Below, in pieces: positions 53,505-62,225 of a DNA stretch of 64,000 nucleotides. The stretch's first letter is position 1. Every line of letters begins with the position of its first letter. Made by a program: the position numbers and the translations under genes. Location of the stretch: the NCBI GenBank assembly GCA_963796195.1, contig CAWCKS010000004.1, positions 62,001-126,000 of the forward strand, given 5' to 3'. This DNA is from CAWCKS01 sp963796195. GTDB lineage: Bacteria; Pseudomonadota; Alphaproteobacteria; Rhizobiales; Xanthobacteraceae. The notes below the pieces were generated by a model. That model had not been told where the DNA came from. It made no database searches and saw nothing but the letters and a program-made list of their open reading frames with translations.

Positions 53505-53568
53505 CTCATGGCTGAGCGAGCCGCGCGCTCTGCTCGAAGAGCGAGAGGGCGGCGTCTCGAACCATGAA
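53505..53568. repeat. Intergenic palindromic repeat (REP-like)
   Basis: A long imperfect hairpin whose ends are CTCATGG and CCATGAAG, with GAGCGAG/GCGTCTCGAA inner arms. Palindromes beginning CTCATGGT and ending GTCTCGAACCATGAG are scattered in Bradyrhizobium genomes (recalled). It sits upstream of the portal gene. Confidence 0.45.
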
Positions 53569-53590
53569 GCCGAGGCGCAACGACACGGGC

Positions 53591-53632
53591 CTTCATCCTT
53601 CGAGCGCACGATGCGCGCTCCTCAGGATGAGG
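53591..53632. repeat. Intergenic palindromic repeat (REP-like), second type
   Basis: CTTCATCCTTCGAGCGC and GCGCTCCTCAGGATGAGG form a hairpin around a short loop. This sequence type is very frequent between genes in Bradyrhizobium-like genomes, as recalled. It directly abuts the three-copy element at 53635. Confidence 0.55.
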
Positions 53633-53634
53633 AG

Positions 53635-53750
53635 AAAACAAAACCCGCCGCGGCTTGCTTGCCCGGCGGGTTCAAATCCAATTCTGCGATGATGACCTTA
53701 TAGCACTGATTTGCCGGACCAGCAAAGTGTTATTTCACTAGTCGCAAATT
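53635..53750 (-). repeat. Three-copy promoter/terminator element, copy A (candidate small RNA)
   Basis: Read on the minus strand: a 17-bp near-palindrome (plus strand TTTGCCGGACCAGCAAA, 53710-53726) overlaps a -35-like TTGCTG; 16 bases later comes CTATAA; about 50 bases on comes the hairpin/T-run at 53642-53672. The 75-base core differs from copy B at only about four positions. Transcription would give an RNA of roughly 55-60 bases unless the hairpin is overridden, in which case it would run to the portal gene. Confidence 0.65.
53642..53672 (-). terminator. Terminator hairpin of element copy A
   Basis: On the minus strand, AACCCGCCG pairs with CGGCGGGTT around a short loop and is followed by TTTTGTTTT, a Rho-independent terminator. 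Confidence 0.65.
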
Positions 53751-53858
53751 CTTTTCTGCCTGGCAAGACCCAAAACCTCTCCGTCCAGAGGGTGCGGCGC
53801 GGCCAGTTGTGCGCCTACGCTGCTTGTCGAGACAGACGACAATCGGCAGCGAGGCAAC

Positions 53859-54134
53859 ATGATCGAAGGTCCTTTCCGCGATGATGATCGCGGTCGCGAT
53901 TCCATCGACCGCATTCGCAACGAGTTGCACGGCGCGCCAGAAAACCTGCTTCGACATCTGTGCGAAGAACTGGAACAGGCCGGGCTCGAACTGCCAGAGC
54001 TTTTGCGCCGCGGCGCTGCCGCTGTGCCTGCAGAGCGGCTGCTGGAACACGCCGGAAAGCAACAAGTGCGGGTATTCGAAGAGCTAGGAAGTACAGCGAC
54101 AAGGGAGTCGTTGAAGGCGATACGTGAGAGATGA
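53859..54134 (+). CDS. Hypothetical charged helical protein
   Basis: 91 residues, ATG 53859 preceded by GAGG at four bases. Strongly helical and acidic (ENLLRHLCEELEQAGLELPE; RLLEHAGKQQVRVFEELG). No family recognised. The opposite strand also has an open frame, so coding status is uncertain. Confidence 0.4.
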   Translation: MIEGPFRDDDRGRDSIDRIRNELHGAPENLLRHLCEELEQAGLELPELLRRGAAAVPAERLLEHAGKQQVRVFEELGSTATRESLKAIRER

Positions 54135-55305
54135 GTCGGAGGTCTGATTTGGCACACTAAACAATCATCGTCGCATGTAACTCATGTAGCTGCGAACGAT
54201 GCGTTGGATGCATCGATGAGAGCTGCGAGAGCGTTGTAGCCGTCACCCGGTTGACATTGGCCGTCCTTTAACTAATCGCGTCGTCGCGGCCAACGTCTTG
54301 AAACTGGAACGCGCAGGTCCAGCGCCGCTCCTCAACGCGCTGAGGAAAACCCAGGCAAACGTTTGCGGGAGAACGCGTAGGCCTGAGCTCAAAATCGTGG
54401 CGGACAAGAACGGGCTCACTCCAATGCATCGGATCACTTCGCGGATTGAGCCTGGTCTGAAATCAAGGTCTCGCGTCATTGTCCTTCGACGTGAAGAAAT
54501 GCCGTACCAAAGGTGGATGTGATCCGCTGCCTGAGCACTTGCGAATGCTTCTCGATCGATCTCGGCTACGTGCCCAAAAACCACTGTTGAAGTTGGCGAC
54601 AGCTTGGTAATCTATGCTGCGGATATGCTTGTGGAAGGCCTGTGACAGCAAGGAGCGCGGAGGATCTGGATAATCATATTCGAGCCCTAGCCAGATCGGC
54701 GATTGCTTCGAAATGGAGATCGCATCCTGAAGCGCCTGCTACGAGCTGTCAATTTAAACAGAGTGTCCATCACGTAAAGATCGAACTCATCGGGCCTGTT
54801 AGGCCAAGCGCAGGAAAAGCGATGGCCACCGTCGCGACGTCAAGAAAGAGCTCAGGCCCCTCCGTGGCAATGCACCTCGCTGCGCCGCCACCACTTGGGG
54901 TTGCTCTGGCACTGGAGCTTGCCTTCCGCAATCAGAGCTTCGATGCGTGCGGCGCCATCCCGGTAATGCGAACGGCAACGGCTTCCAAATAGCGTGGTGC
55001 CAATGCCCTTACGATTACGATCGCAACCTTTTGCCAGTGCTTGGCGACGACAGACAGGATGGCTACATCGATTTCGACCGGCGACGGCAGACTACCCATG
55101 CTTCATCACCTCAAGCAGATTTTCAGGTTGGTGGACTGCGAAGGTGTGTTTGCTTGAGCGCGAACATCAGGCTCACGCATCTGGACCAGCCAGGAGCCAG
55201 CGTTTTCAACGTCGAGCTGATGCCGTTCGCGACTGTGCGCGCCATCGAGGCGTTCCGACCTTTGTCGCCGGTGCAGCGCCCGAAACTCCTAGATTTCCCG
55301 AGGAG
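54135..55305. other. Stretch without a convincing gene
   Basis: About 1.2 kb between element copies A and B. Several short frames exist on both strands (for example 54298-54522 and 54642-54992 on plus) but none has a ribosome site, family signature or balanced composition. I see no tRNA or transposase. It may be decayed phage or insertion DNA. Confidence 0.45.
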
Positions 55306-55422
55306 CAAACAAAAAACCCGCCGCGGCGTGCTGCCGGGCGGGCTCAAATCCAATTCTGCGATGATGAGCTTATAGCACTGATTTGCCGGACCAGCAAAGC
55401 GCTATTTCGCTAGTCGCAAATT
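55306..55422 (-). repeat. Three-copy promoter/terminator element, copy B
   Basis: Same order as copy A: palindrome 55382-55398, -10-like CTATAA at 55371-55376 (read on minus), spacer of about 50 bases and hairpin 55315-55343 followed by a T-run. The core is nearly identical to copy A, while the hairpin loop differs. No minus-strand gene follows, so this copy favours a stand-alone RNA over a leader. Confidence 0.65.
55315..55343 (-). terminator. Terminator hairpin of element copy B
   Basis: Minus-strand CCCGCC/GGCGGG stem followed by TTTTTTGTTTG. Confidence 0.65.
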
Positions 55423-55476
55423 GTTTTTGACCGCCACCGTGATAGGATCGTCCACGGCACGAGCAGCGACAGGATC

Positions 55477-56100
55477 ATGCTGACTATCCACAACTTCGCC
55501 CGCGGCGCGCGCGGCTTGCGCGCAATGTGGCTCGCCGAGGAGATGGGCCTGCCCTACGGCGTGCTCAACCACTCCTATCCAGTCGGCGACAATTATCGCG
55601 CGCTGAATCCACTCGGCACCTTGCCGTTCCTCGAAGACGACAACGGTATCGGCTTGAGCGAGTTGATCGCGATCCTGCTCTACATCGCGCACAGCCATCG
55701 CCCGACGCCGCTGTTGCCGTCGAACAAGCCGGAGCTGGCAAGATGCCTGCAGCTCACCGTGTTCGGCGAGACCGAGCTCGGCACCAACATCGATACGCTG
55801 CTTGCGGCAAAGTTCGGCGCTGATGACGCCGACAAGCGCAACTGGTCGGTGCGCGGGCTCGAGCAGCGCGTCGAGCGCGCAGTTGGTCACGTCGAAAGCC
55901 TGATCGGCAGCAGCGGCTACCTGGTCGGTGACGATCTGACGCTTGCGGATATTTCCGTGAGCTGTGCGCTTAACATGTGGCGCGGCGGGCTGGGCCAACC
56001 GCTCTCGGAAAAACTCACCGCCTGGCAGGATCGCTTGCGAGCGCGGCCGGCCTATCAGCGGGCGTGGGCGCGCTCCGAGGCCGCTCCGGCGCGGGCATAA
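55477..56100 (+). CDS. Glutathione S-transferase family protein
   Basis: 207 residues. N-terminal thioredoxin-like domain: MLTIHNFARGARGLRAMWLAEE, with LNPLGTLPFLED containing the cis-Pro, then the C-terminal all-helical domain with GYLVGDDLTLADISVSCALNMW, the usual N-capping/hydrophobic staple. No catalytic Ser/Tyr/Cys can be fixed at the expected N-terminal position (RGARGLR). It starts shortly after element copy B but on the other strand. Likely cytoplasmic detoxification or a lignin-/aromatic-type GST. Confidence 0.88.
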   Translation: MLTIHNFARGARGLRAMWLAEEMGLPYGVLNHSYPVGDNYRALNPLGTLPFLEDDNGIGLSELIAILLYIAHSHRPTPLLPSNKPELARCLQLTVFGETELGTNIDTLLAAKFGADDADKRNWSVRGLEQRVERAVGHVESLIGSSGYLVGDDLTLADISVSCALNMWRGGLGQPLSEKLTAWQDRLRARPAYQRAWARSEAAPARA

Positions 56101-56246
56101 GTTCCGCGGCGGCGCTGCGTCCATCCACCGCGGCGATATTCAATCCCGACAACGATCCGTTAAACAAAAACTCCTTGAATGAATCCCGCCAACGGACGCG
56201 GCAGCCGAAGGCTGCTAGACACAAGGCGAGGCGGGCGGGATTCTTG

Positions 56247-56822
56247 ATGGGTGCGTTTTTACGCTATTGTGTCGACGAAATTGAATTTTCGCCGTCGTTT
56301 ATCTGCGATCTCATCGTCAGCACCGCCTATGTCGCGGTGACCGCTTACCTCTACGACGCGTCCGCGCACGACGCCCCGAGCGCCGGCGTCATCATCTTCA
56401 TTGCGGTCGTCGTGCTGGAAGCGCAGGCCGCCAAGGTCGCGCTGATGTTTTCGCTGGTGCGGCGCGGCGGCGATGCGGGCTTGAAGCAATCGCCCGCGCT
56501 GGTCACCGATGGCATTTACAGCTACTCGCGCAACCCCGCTTATCTCGTCACGATCGTCCAGAACCTGCTGTGGTCGCTGCTTCTGCTGCTGGCGATCGTC
56601 GACCTGCCGATGAACATCGTTGCGGTCGTTGTGATCCTCGCGCTGCCACTCGTGCATTTCCTGGTGCTGGATCGCCTGGTGATCCGGCGCGAAGAAGCCA
56701 ATCTGTCGCGCTGGCATCCCGCCTCCTATGAGGACTACGCCAGCCGCGTCAACCGCTGGATCGGACGGCGAAGGCAAAGCACTCAGGCGAGATTGTCAGC
56801 CGCGACATCGCAAGGCAGCTGA
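56247..56822 (+). CDS. Isoprenylcysteine carboxyl methyltransferase family membrane protein (ICMT/PEMT-like)
   Basis: 191 residues from ATG 56247, with four to five membrane helices. The cofactor motif VTDGIYSYSRNPAYLV matches GxYxxxRxPxY of the ICMT/phospholipid methyltransferase group, followed by a late RxxxREEANL-type EEANLSRWHPASYEDYASRV, which has the Glu-Glu cofactor contact. It should methylate a lipid or lipophilic substrate in the membrane with SAM. Starts with G(T)TG-like context; an upstream in-frame TTG is possible. Confidence 0.85.
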   Translation: MGAFLRYCVDEIEFSPSFICDLIVSTAYVAVTAYLYDASAHDAPSAGVIIFIAVVVLEAQAAKVALMFSLVRRGGDAGLKQSPALVTDGIYSYSRNPAYLVTIVQNLLWSLLLLLAIVDLPMNIVAVVVILALPLVHFLVLDRLVIRREEANLSRWHPASYEDYASRVNRWIGRRRQSTQARLSAATSQGS

Positions 56823-56930
56823 CGGCGATCGAAACACCTGTTCACCGGCACGCCTAATATCGCAAGCCATTTGCTGCGAAGTAACGATTTGCCGGCACAA
56901 TTCCGGTCCCGCCCGCGACCGGAGTCCAAC

Positions 56931-57509
56931 GTGAACACTGTTACGCTGACACGCGCCGAAACTGAGCTCGACCGCGTCTATCCATGGGCGGTGAAATCGC
57001 GCCGGCAGTCCGAGCTCTTGAATGTGTGGCTGGAACACAGATCCCGTCACGCCGGGTTGCCTGCATTTTCAGGTTTTGCCGATGCGATGCAGCGCTATCC
57101 CGACCAGGACGAGCTGACGGTCTATGAGATCATGCGCGAGGCAGCGATGCTGCGCTACCTGATCGTCAAGGAGAGCGCCGGCTTCAAAAAGGCGCTGGGC
57201 AGGAGCGGCACAGGCCGTTTTCTCGACCAGGTCCTGCCGCCGCTGTCCTGGCGCACGGCGCAGCCGACCTTCGATGCCTGCGCGCAGCAAGAACTCCCTG
57301 TCTATGCCGCATTCTCCCTTGTTGAACGCGACGGCGAAAATACCCTCTGTGAGAGATTGTTGCTTCCATTTGGCGCGGAGACGGCGGAAGCGACCGACAT
57401 CCTGTCAGCGTTCAAGACCACGACATGGAAGGACCCATCTGCGCGCGCCACCCAACTCGACGCCCGTGAGCCGCGATACAGCTTCGGTGCCGTGGTCGGG
57501 CTGGATTGA
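56931..57509 (+). CDS. PAS-like domain protein of alphaproteobacterial type
   Basis: 192 residues from a GTG at 56931 with GGAG six bases upstream. Sequence features LLNVWLEHRSRHAGLPAFSG and a conserved EIMREAAMLRYLIVKESAGF then RFLDQVLPPLSWRTAQPTFD and ELPVYAAFSLVERDGENTLCERLLLPFG resemble the PAS_5-like proteins of this lineage. A sensory or ligand-binding role is likely but unproved. No output domain is fused. Confidence 0.6.
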   Translation: MNTVTLTRAETELDRVYPWAVKSRRQSELLNVWLEHRSRHAGLPAFSGFADAMQRYPDQDELTVYEIMREAAMLRYLIVKESAGFKKALGRSGTGRFLDQVLPPLSWRTAQPTFDACAQQELPVYAAFSLVERDGENTLCERLLLPFGAETAEATDILSAFKTTTWKDPSARATQLDAREPRYSFGAVVGLD

Positions 57510-58014
57510 AAATCACGAGAGGCCCGCGTTCTCGTCTGATCTTGAAGGTCTTGGTCTTGCCGGCGGCGGAATTCGTTAACGAACCCCTTTGCATTTGAGG
57601 GAATGGCGATCTCACTTCATCAACCTGGCAAGCTCTAAATTTCGTGCGCCATGGATGAAATGCCGCTGGAACTTGTTGAGCATCCCGACCCGGCACGCCT
57701 GCGCTATTGGGCGCGGCTGCTGAAGCTGTTGCGCGACCCGTGGCCGCCACGATTCAGTGCACCGGCGCGTTCATCGGAGCCGACGAGACTGGATGAGCCG
57801 CCGCGGCAGCCGGCCCCGCCACGGCTGGGCGACGCGGTCTGAAGCGCCAGCCTCGTGCGAGTGCATGCGCCGGAGCGCTGTCTCGCGATAACGTTCTCTT
57901 GAGATGTGAACCGGCTAACACCTCCGCGTCGTGACCGGAGGCACTAACCATGCGTACGAGCCTTCGCTGCCAGGTCCTTCGCGACCAGGTGTTCAACCAA
58001 CGCGGGGGAAGTCG
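57510..58014. other. Mostly non-coding stretch
   Basis: Apart from the weak frame at 57651-57842, no gene is visible. No hairpin with a T-run or RNA gene was recognised. Confidence 0.4.
57651..57842 (+). CDS. Doubtful Pro-rich small protein
   Basis: 63 residues, MDEMPLELVEHPDPARLRYW then a Pro/Arg-rich tail. No good ribosome site. The N-terminal half looks protein-like, the tail does not. Possible but weakly supported. Confidence 0.3.
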   Translation: MDEMPLELVEHPDPARLRYWARLLKLLRDPWPPRFSAPARSSEPTRLDEPPRQPAPPRLGDAV

Positions 58015-58266
58015 ATGCATTCGGTGTATATCGCATACTACATAGCCTCGGCGCTGGTGTTCATTGCCCTTTGCATGAAGGACATGCTGCCACTTCGCGT
58101 TCTCGCGATCTGCAGCAACGTCGCCTTTCTGGTCTATGGCGGCACCGCGCACCTCGCGCCCGTGATCGTCCTGTACGCACTGCTGCTGCCCCTCAATGTG
58201 TGGCGCCTGCTTGCCGCGATCGAGCGACGACGCGACCGCATGAGCGCCGGCGCGCTCGAACAGTGA
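58015..58266 (+). CDS. Small three-helix membrane protein, Popeye-like membrane region
   Basis: 83 residues from ATG 58015 (GGGGGAA four bases upstream). Reads MHSVYIAYYIASALVFIALC, then MKDMLPLRVLAICSNVAFLV and VIVLYALLLPLNVWRLLAAI, three membrane helices. This resembles the membrane portion of bacterial proteins related to the Popeye domain (sequence recalled); here no cyclic-nucleotide domain follows. Function unknown. Confidence 0.65.
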   Translation: MHSVYIAYYIASALVFIALCMKDMLPLRVLAICSNVAFLVYGGTAHLAPVIVLYALLLPLNVWRLLAAIERRRDRMSAGALEQ

Positions 58267-58319
58267 TGCCGCTCATGGTGCAGATGAAATGGCGACGCCG
58301 TCGTCGCCTCGCGCGCCCG

Positions 58320-59617
58320 CTATGACGTTGGCATCGTATCCGCAGCCAGGATGGTTCGCGCTGTTTCCAGGCCGCTGGCCAGCGCTGCCTCGACCGTGCC
58401 CATATCCCGCCCGCGATAGAGCGCCTCGCCGGAGAAGAACACCAGGCCGTCGTCCGAAGATGCAAGTCGCGACTGCGCCTCGCGCGTTGCGGGCGTCGCG
58501 TAAGAATAGGCTCCGCGTGAAAATGCTTCGTTGGCCCAGTTGATCGCACGCGCGGCGACCAGGCCATCTCTCAACGGGTTCGGCGAGAGACCGAAGACCT
58601 CGCCAAGCGAGACAAGCCCTGTCTCGATCAGCTTGCGCCTCGTCGTAACCACCAAGCGCTTTGGTCTTCGGGCCGCCGAACCAGCCGGTCAGCACGGGGT
58701 CGGCGACCTCCGACTGCGTCCACCAGACCGGAATTTGCCGGTCGGAGATCAGAAACGACAGGTCGGCAAGGTCCCTTCGTTGCTCGGCCCACCACCGCGT
58801 CTTGAAGCGCAGCAGAAGCTTGATGACATTGCCAAAGCCGATGTCCGCCGTGGCCGCCGCCTTCTCGCGTATTGCCGGCGGAAGCTCGATCTCCTCGAGA
58901 AGTGGCAGCGGTACGGTCAGGATCGCGGCGGCGCCGGCATGGGCCTCGCCGCTGGCGCAACGGACCACGACCGATCCCGCGGCGATTTCGATTGCCTTGA
59001 CCACAGCGTTGAGATGGATGACCGCGCCGAGAGCGCGACACTCCGCGGCCAGAAAATCGATCAGCGCACCATAGCCTCCTGCGATGCGCCCTTGATTTCC
59101 CGGTCCTTCGTTCATCCATTCGTCGCGAAGCGCGAAGGCGCTGGCCCGCGCCGGATCGGCGGCGTCATAGCCCTCGGCCATCCGCTCGATCGAACGCCGC
59201 AGGCGCGCGTATTCGGGACCGGCAAAATGCTGCTTCAGAAACTCGGCAATCGGGAGATCGGCCTTCAGCTCCGCCAAAGCCCGGTAAAAACGATCGCTGC
59301 CGGGATCGGGAGCCCTGCCCGGCGAGAACGTTCCGTTCTCCACCGTCCATCGCGTTCCCCGCACGGGCTGCAGTGAGAGCCCCGCCTCGTGCAGCAGGGC
59401 GCGCGTGACGGGCGCCTCGCCGTGGACGAACTCAGGGCCGCCTTCCGCCGGATATCCGAAATCTGCACTGGGAAGCACAAGGATGCGGCCGCCACACCTG
59501 TCCCGCGCTTCCAGGATCGTCACCTTCTTGCCGGCGCGCGCGAGTTCGCGGGCGGCCATCAGGCCCGCCGCGCCGGCGCCGATCACGATGAAATGGTCTG
59601 ATCTGCCGCGAACTCAT
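58320..59617 (-). CDS. FAD-dependent amine oxidase/protoporphyrinogen oxidase-like protein, frameshifted
   Basis: FAD-binding motif IGAGAAGLMAARELARAGKKV then LEARDRCGGRI, and RIAGGYGALIDFLAAECRAL place it in the monoamine oxidase fold. The strand before the glycine loop (DHFIV) is out of frame with the only ATG at 59617, so an indel near 59600 is likely; the in-frame alternative GTG 59586 would lose this strand. A second break near 58640 separates GGYDEA from KLIETGLVSLGEVFGL, after which the C-terminal FAD contact region (RGAYSYATPATREAQ; GLVFFSGEALYR) continues to 58320. Likely an oxidase of an amine or pigment precursor. Confidence 0.78.
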
Positions 59618-60345
59618 CCGGAAGCTTCACAAACCCGCTGCGGCCTGTCAGGCGCGCATTCTCGATGCGGTACTGTAGCAACATCGCGCCGCCTTGCAGT
59701 ACCCGGCTGTTCTCCAGGGTCATCGCCTTTACAGGCGCGCGTTGGCCGGCCTCTGCTTCGGTGGAGTCGAAAACAGCAGGCGCCCCCTTCGTGCCGTCAA
59801 TCGCCGGGCAGATGATCAAGTGGAATTCGTCGACCAGTCCCGCGCGGAGGAAAGCGCCATTGGCCCCACCTCCGCCTTCCAGCAGCAGGCGCTTGACCCC
59901 GAGCTCACGATTGAGGATCTCCAGCACAAGAGCGAGGTCGAGCCGGGATTTCCCGGCGAAGACATACGACACGCCTTCGCTGCGCAGGCCCGCCAAATGC
60001 GCGTCCGAGACCTGCTCCGTCAGGACCACGACGATCGGGTCGCCGCCGATATCCGCGCGGCCCCAGGCGATCTTGCCGTGCGCGTCAAGCACGACGCCAT
60101 AGGCGCTCGCGTCGCGACGGCGCAAACCACGCGTCGCGCGGAAATTTCTCCGTCGTGGATGCGGGGTACGGCTTGCCCTTGGCGAATTCCGAACCGGTGA
60201 CGCGGCCGATCAGCCAGGCGTCGCCTCCGAGCTCATCATGCACTTTCTCGAACAATCCGCCGGAGGCGCCCTGCGGACGCCAGCGGCTCGGCGTCGTCCG
60301 GCCGTCAACGCTGGCGGCCATGAGACAGATGACGTGGGGTTTCAT
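59583..60345 (-). CDS. RibD C-terminal/dihydrofolate reductase family protein, one frameshift
   Basis: From ATG 60345: MKPHVICLMAASVDGRTTPS, the start of the RibD_C reductase fold, to DAWLIGRVTGSEF. Near 60118 the frame shifts at GCGCCGTCGC and continues with RRDASAYGVVLDAHGKI, LAGLRSEGVSYVFAG and LLLEGGGGANGAFLRAGLVDE, the NADPH-binding/C-terminal part, to the stop at 59583. About 254 codons. It lacks the RibD deaminase domain, so a general NADPH-dependent reductase role is likely. Its stop overlaps the amine oxidase start region. Confidence 0.8.
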
Positions 60346-60442
60346 TTGTGCCTCGTTGAAGGGCAGCCAGTTCGGGTTGAACTGCTAACGAAGCTTTACG
60401 CTGCCGGTTCTCTCCTGCGCAACGGATTTGCATGGTCGCCCC

Positions 60443-61729
60443 TCACATCCATCCCGGCCTCGAATACTCGATCCGCCGGTTGAAGTTGGTGTTCCGCGCC
60501 GGCTCCTCATAGGCAATCGCCATAAGCCCGAACGCATCGGCCGCGTGTGAGGACCAGTCGTGCTCCGGGCCGAGGCCGATGTTGCGCTGGTCGTCGCGGC
60601 GCTCGTGATAGTAGCCGAGCGCGTCGCGGCCGGCTTCGGTGGTTGGCTCGTTGAACCAGCAACGCGGCAGGATGCGCCGCACCGCCTCGATCCGCATCGC
60701 CGCCGCGCCCCTGCCCTGGTTACCGACCACCTCGACCGCAAAGCCGGCATCGCGCAGGTGATCGGCATAGCGCTTGCCGGTGATACTGTTTTCGTTGATG
60801 CCGTCATGCGGGAGCAGGCACAGCGCATCGCGATAGCCGCGCGTGCGCAGCTCGCTCGTATAGTGCGCGAGCACCTGGCCGACGCCCTCGATGTAATCGA
60901 GCACGCGGATCTCCTGGCCGACCCACTGCACGATCCAGATCGCCATCGCATCGGCCGATGCACCGGAGCCGCCAAGATCGAACACCGCGCGCAGCGGCAA
61001 CAGCGGATCGGCTGCGACCTTGCCGATGCGTCCTTGCGCCCGCGCCTCCGCGAGCCCGCTGGCGAAATACGCGCCGTCGAAGGCGCGCGCGTAATCGCCC
61101 TCCCAGATGTGGGCGTAGCGCTCCGGATAAAGCTTGAGATCGAGTGCGCGCTCGGCCTTGAGCTCGTCCGGAAACCACGGATTGTCGCGCCAGTTGGCTT
61201 CGACCACGATGGCGCCCGCCGGCTTCTTCCGGCGCAGGAATTCATCGATCGCGTCAGTCTTGCGCCGCGGATTCCAGCTCGCCCAGATTTCCGAGCCCTC
61301 CGCACGGATGGTCGGCCGCAGCAAGGCGAGCGAGCGCTGGCTGAGGCTCTGAGCCTCCTCGATCCAGGCAATCTTGAAGCCCTCCAGCGACTTGATCGAT
61401 TCCGCCGAGTGGTCCTGCATGCCCTGGAAGATAATCAGGCCGTTGCCCGGTGCAACGATCCGGTCCTCGAGGATCTTGAACTTGCGGCCGACGCCCAGCG
61501 CGGCGATCTTCTGCTCGATCTGCCGCTTCGAGGATTGCGCCAGCGTCTTCTGCACCTCGCGAATGCAGACCGCGCGCAAGCCAGGCTCCCATAAGCAGCG
61601 AAGGACGAGACGCTCGCCGAAGAAATGGCTCTTGCCCGAGCCGCGTCCGCCAAATGCGCCCTTGTAGCGCGCTGGCCGCAGCAGCGGTTGGAAAACCCGT
61701 GCGGTATCAGTGTTAAGCTTCGGCTTCAT
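60443..61729 (-). CDS. Phage terminase large subunit (PBSX family)
   Basis: 428 residues, intact. ATPase Walker A GAFGGRGSGKSH (K33), Walker B IAWIEEAQSLS near 120, and motif III-type WASWNPRRKTDAID. C-terminal nuclease acids appear in VFDLGGSGASADAMAIW and HAADAFGLMAIAYEE. It packages phage DNA together with the portal. Its preservation contrasts with the shattered portal gene 7 kb away, so the two prophage parts have different histories. Confidence 0.9.
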   Translation of the reverse strand: MKPKLNTDTARVFQPLLRPARYKGAFGGRGSGKSHFFGERLVLRCLWEPGLRAVCIREVQKTLAQSSKRQIEQKIAALGVGRKFKILEDRIVAPGNGLIIFQGMQDHSAESIKSLEGFKIAWIEEAQSLSQRSLALLRPTIRAEGSEIWASWNPRRKTDAIDEFLRRKKPAGAIVVEANWRDNPWFPDELKAERALDLKLYPERYAHIWEGDYARAFDGAYFASGLAEARAQGRIGKVAADPLLPLRAVFDLGGSGASADAMAIWIVQWVGQEIRVLDYIEGVGQVLAHYTSELRTRGYRDALCLLPHDGINENSITGKRYADHLRDAGFAVEVVGNQGRGAAAMRIEAVRRILPRCWFNEPTTEAGRDALGYYHERRDDQRNIGLGPEHDWSSHAADAFGLMAIAYEEPARNTNFNRRIEYSRPGWM

Positions 61730-61784
61730 GTCTCAGGCAGCGCCTTCCTGCTGCCGCCGCTAAACGCCTGAGCGCGGCTCACCC

Positions 61785-62066
61785 TTACTCATCCGCGTTC
61801 CACACTTCCGTCGCGGCGTCGTCCTGCGACTTTGGATCAACGATCGTGGTCACGATCTCGGTGATCTCGGCCGGCGCCGGCTTGTCATCATTGCCGGTGG
61901 CTGCCACCACCGTCTTGCCCCAGCCGCGGTCGATCAGCGAGTTCGCCGCGGCAATGCGTGCCGCGGCCGAAGCTGTCCTGGATCGCGCGATGCCGAACAG
62001 CACCGCGATCGCCTTGCGCGTGTGCGTGCGCGCAAGCAACCTGACTTCCGAAGCAACCTTCGTCAT
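61785..62066 (-). CDS. Probable terminase small-subunit-like phage protein
   Basis: 93 residues, 55 bases before the large subunit on the same strand. Helical N-terminus (ARTHTRKAIAVLFGIARSRT) and AARIAAANSLIDRGWGKTV, a pattern common in the gene before terminase large in alphaproteobacterial prophages. DNA recognition in packaging is inferred from position. Confidence 0.65.
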   Translation of the reverse strand: MTKVASEVRLLARTHTRKAIAVLFGIARSRTASAAARIAAANSLIDRGWGKTVVAATGNDDKPAPAEITEIVTTIVDPKSQDDAATEVWNADE

Positions 62067-62083
62067 GTCGTCTCAATCCAAAA

Positions 62084-62196
62084 TGAAAAACCCGCCGCGG
62101 CGATCGGCCGCGGCGGGCGAACATCACAATTCTTCGATAGTGCCCTTATAACACTGATTTGCCGGACCAGCAAAGCGTTATTTCACTACATGCAAT
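62084..62196 (-). repeat. Three-copy promoter/terminator element, copy C
   Basis: Palindrome 62158-62174 is identical to copies A and B, and the flanking CACTGATTTGC and TATTTCACTA blocks match. The hairpin (62091-62117) is an 11-bp perfect stem with a different sequence from A and B, a sign that structure rather than sequence is kept. It ends 18 bases before the terminase small-like start, as a leader would. Confidence 0.65.
62091..62117 (-). terminator. Terminator hairpin of element copy C
   Basis: CCCGCCGCGGC pairs perfectly with GCCGCGGCGGG around GATCG, followed on the minus strand by TTTTTCATTTT. Confidence 0.65.
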
Positions 62197-62225
62197 ATGT
62201 TCCAGACCTTGACGATCAACTCCGG

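Noticed and set aside
53660..53690. A T-arm-like GGTTCAAATCC in element copy A, suggesting a tRNA fragment
   Set aside because: It is missing in copy C, and no acceptor, D or anticodon arms surround it.
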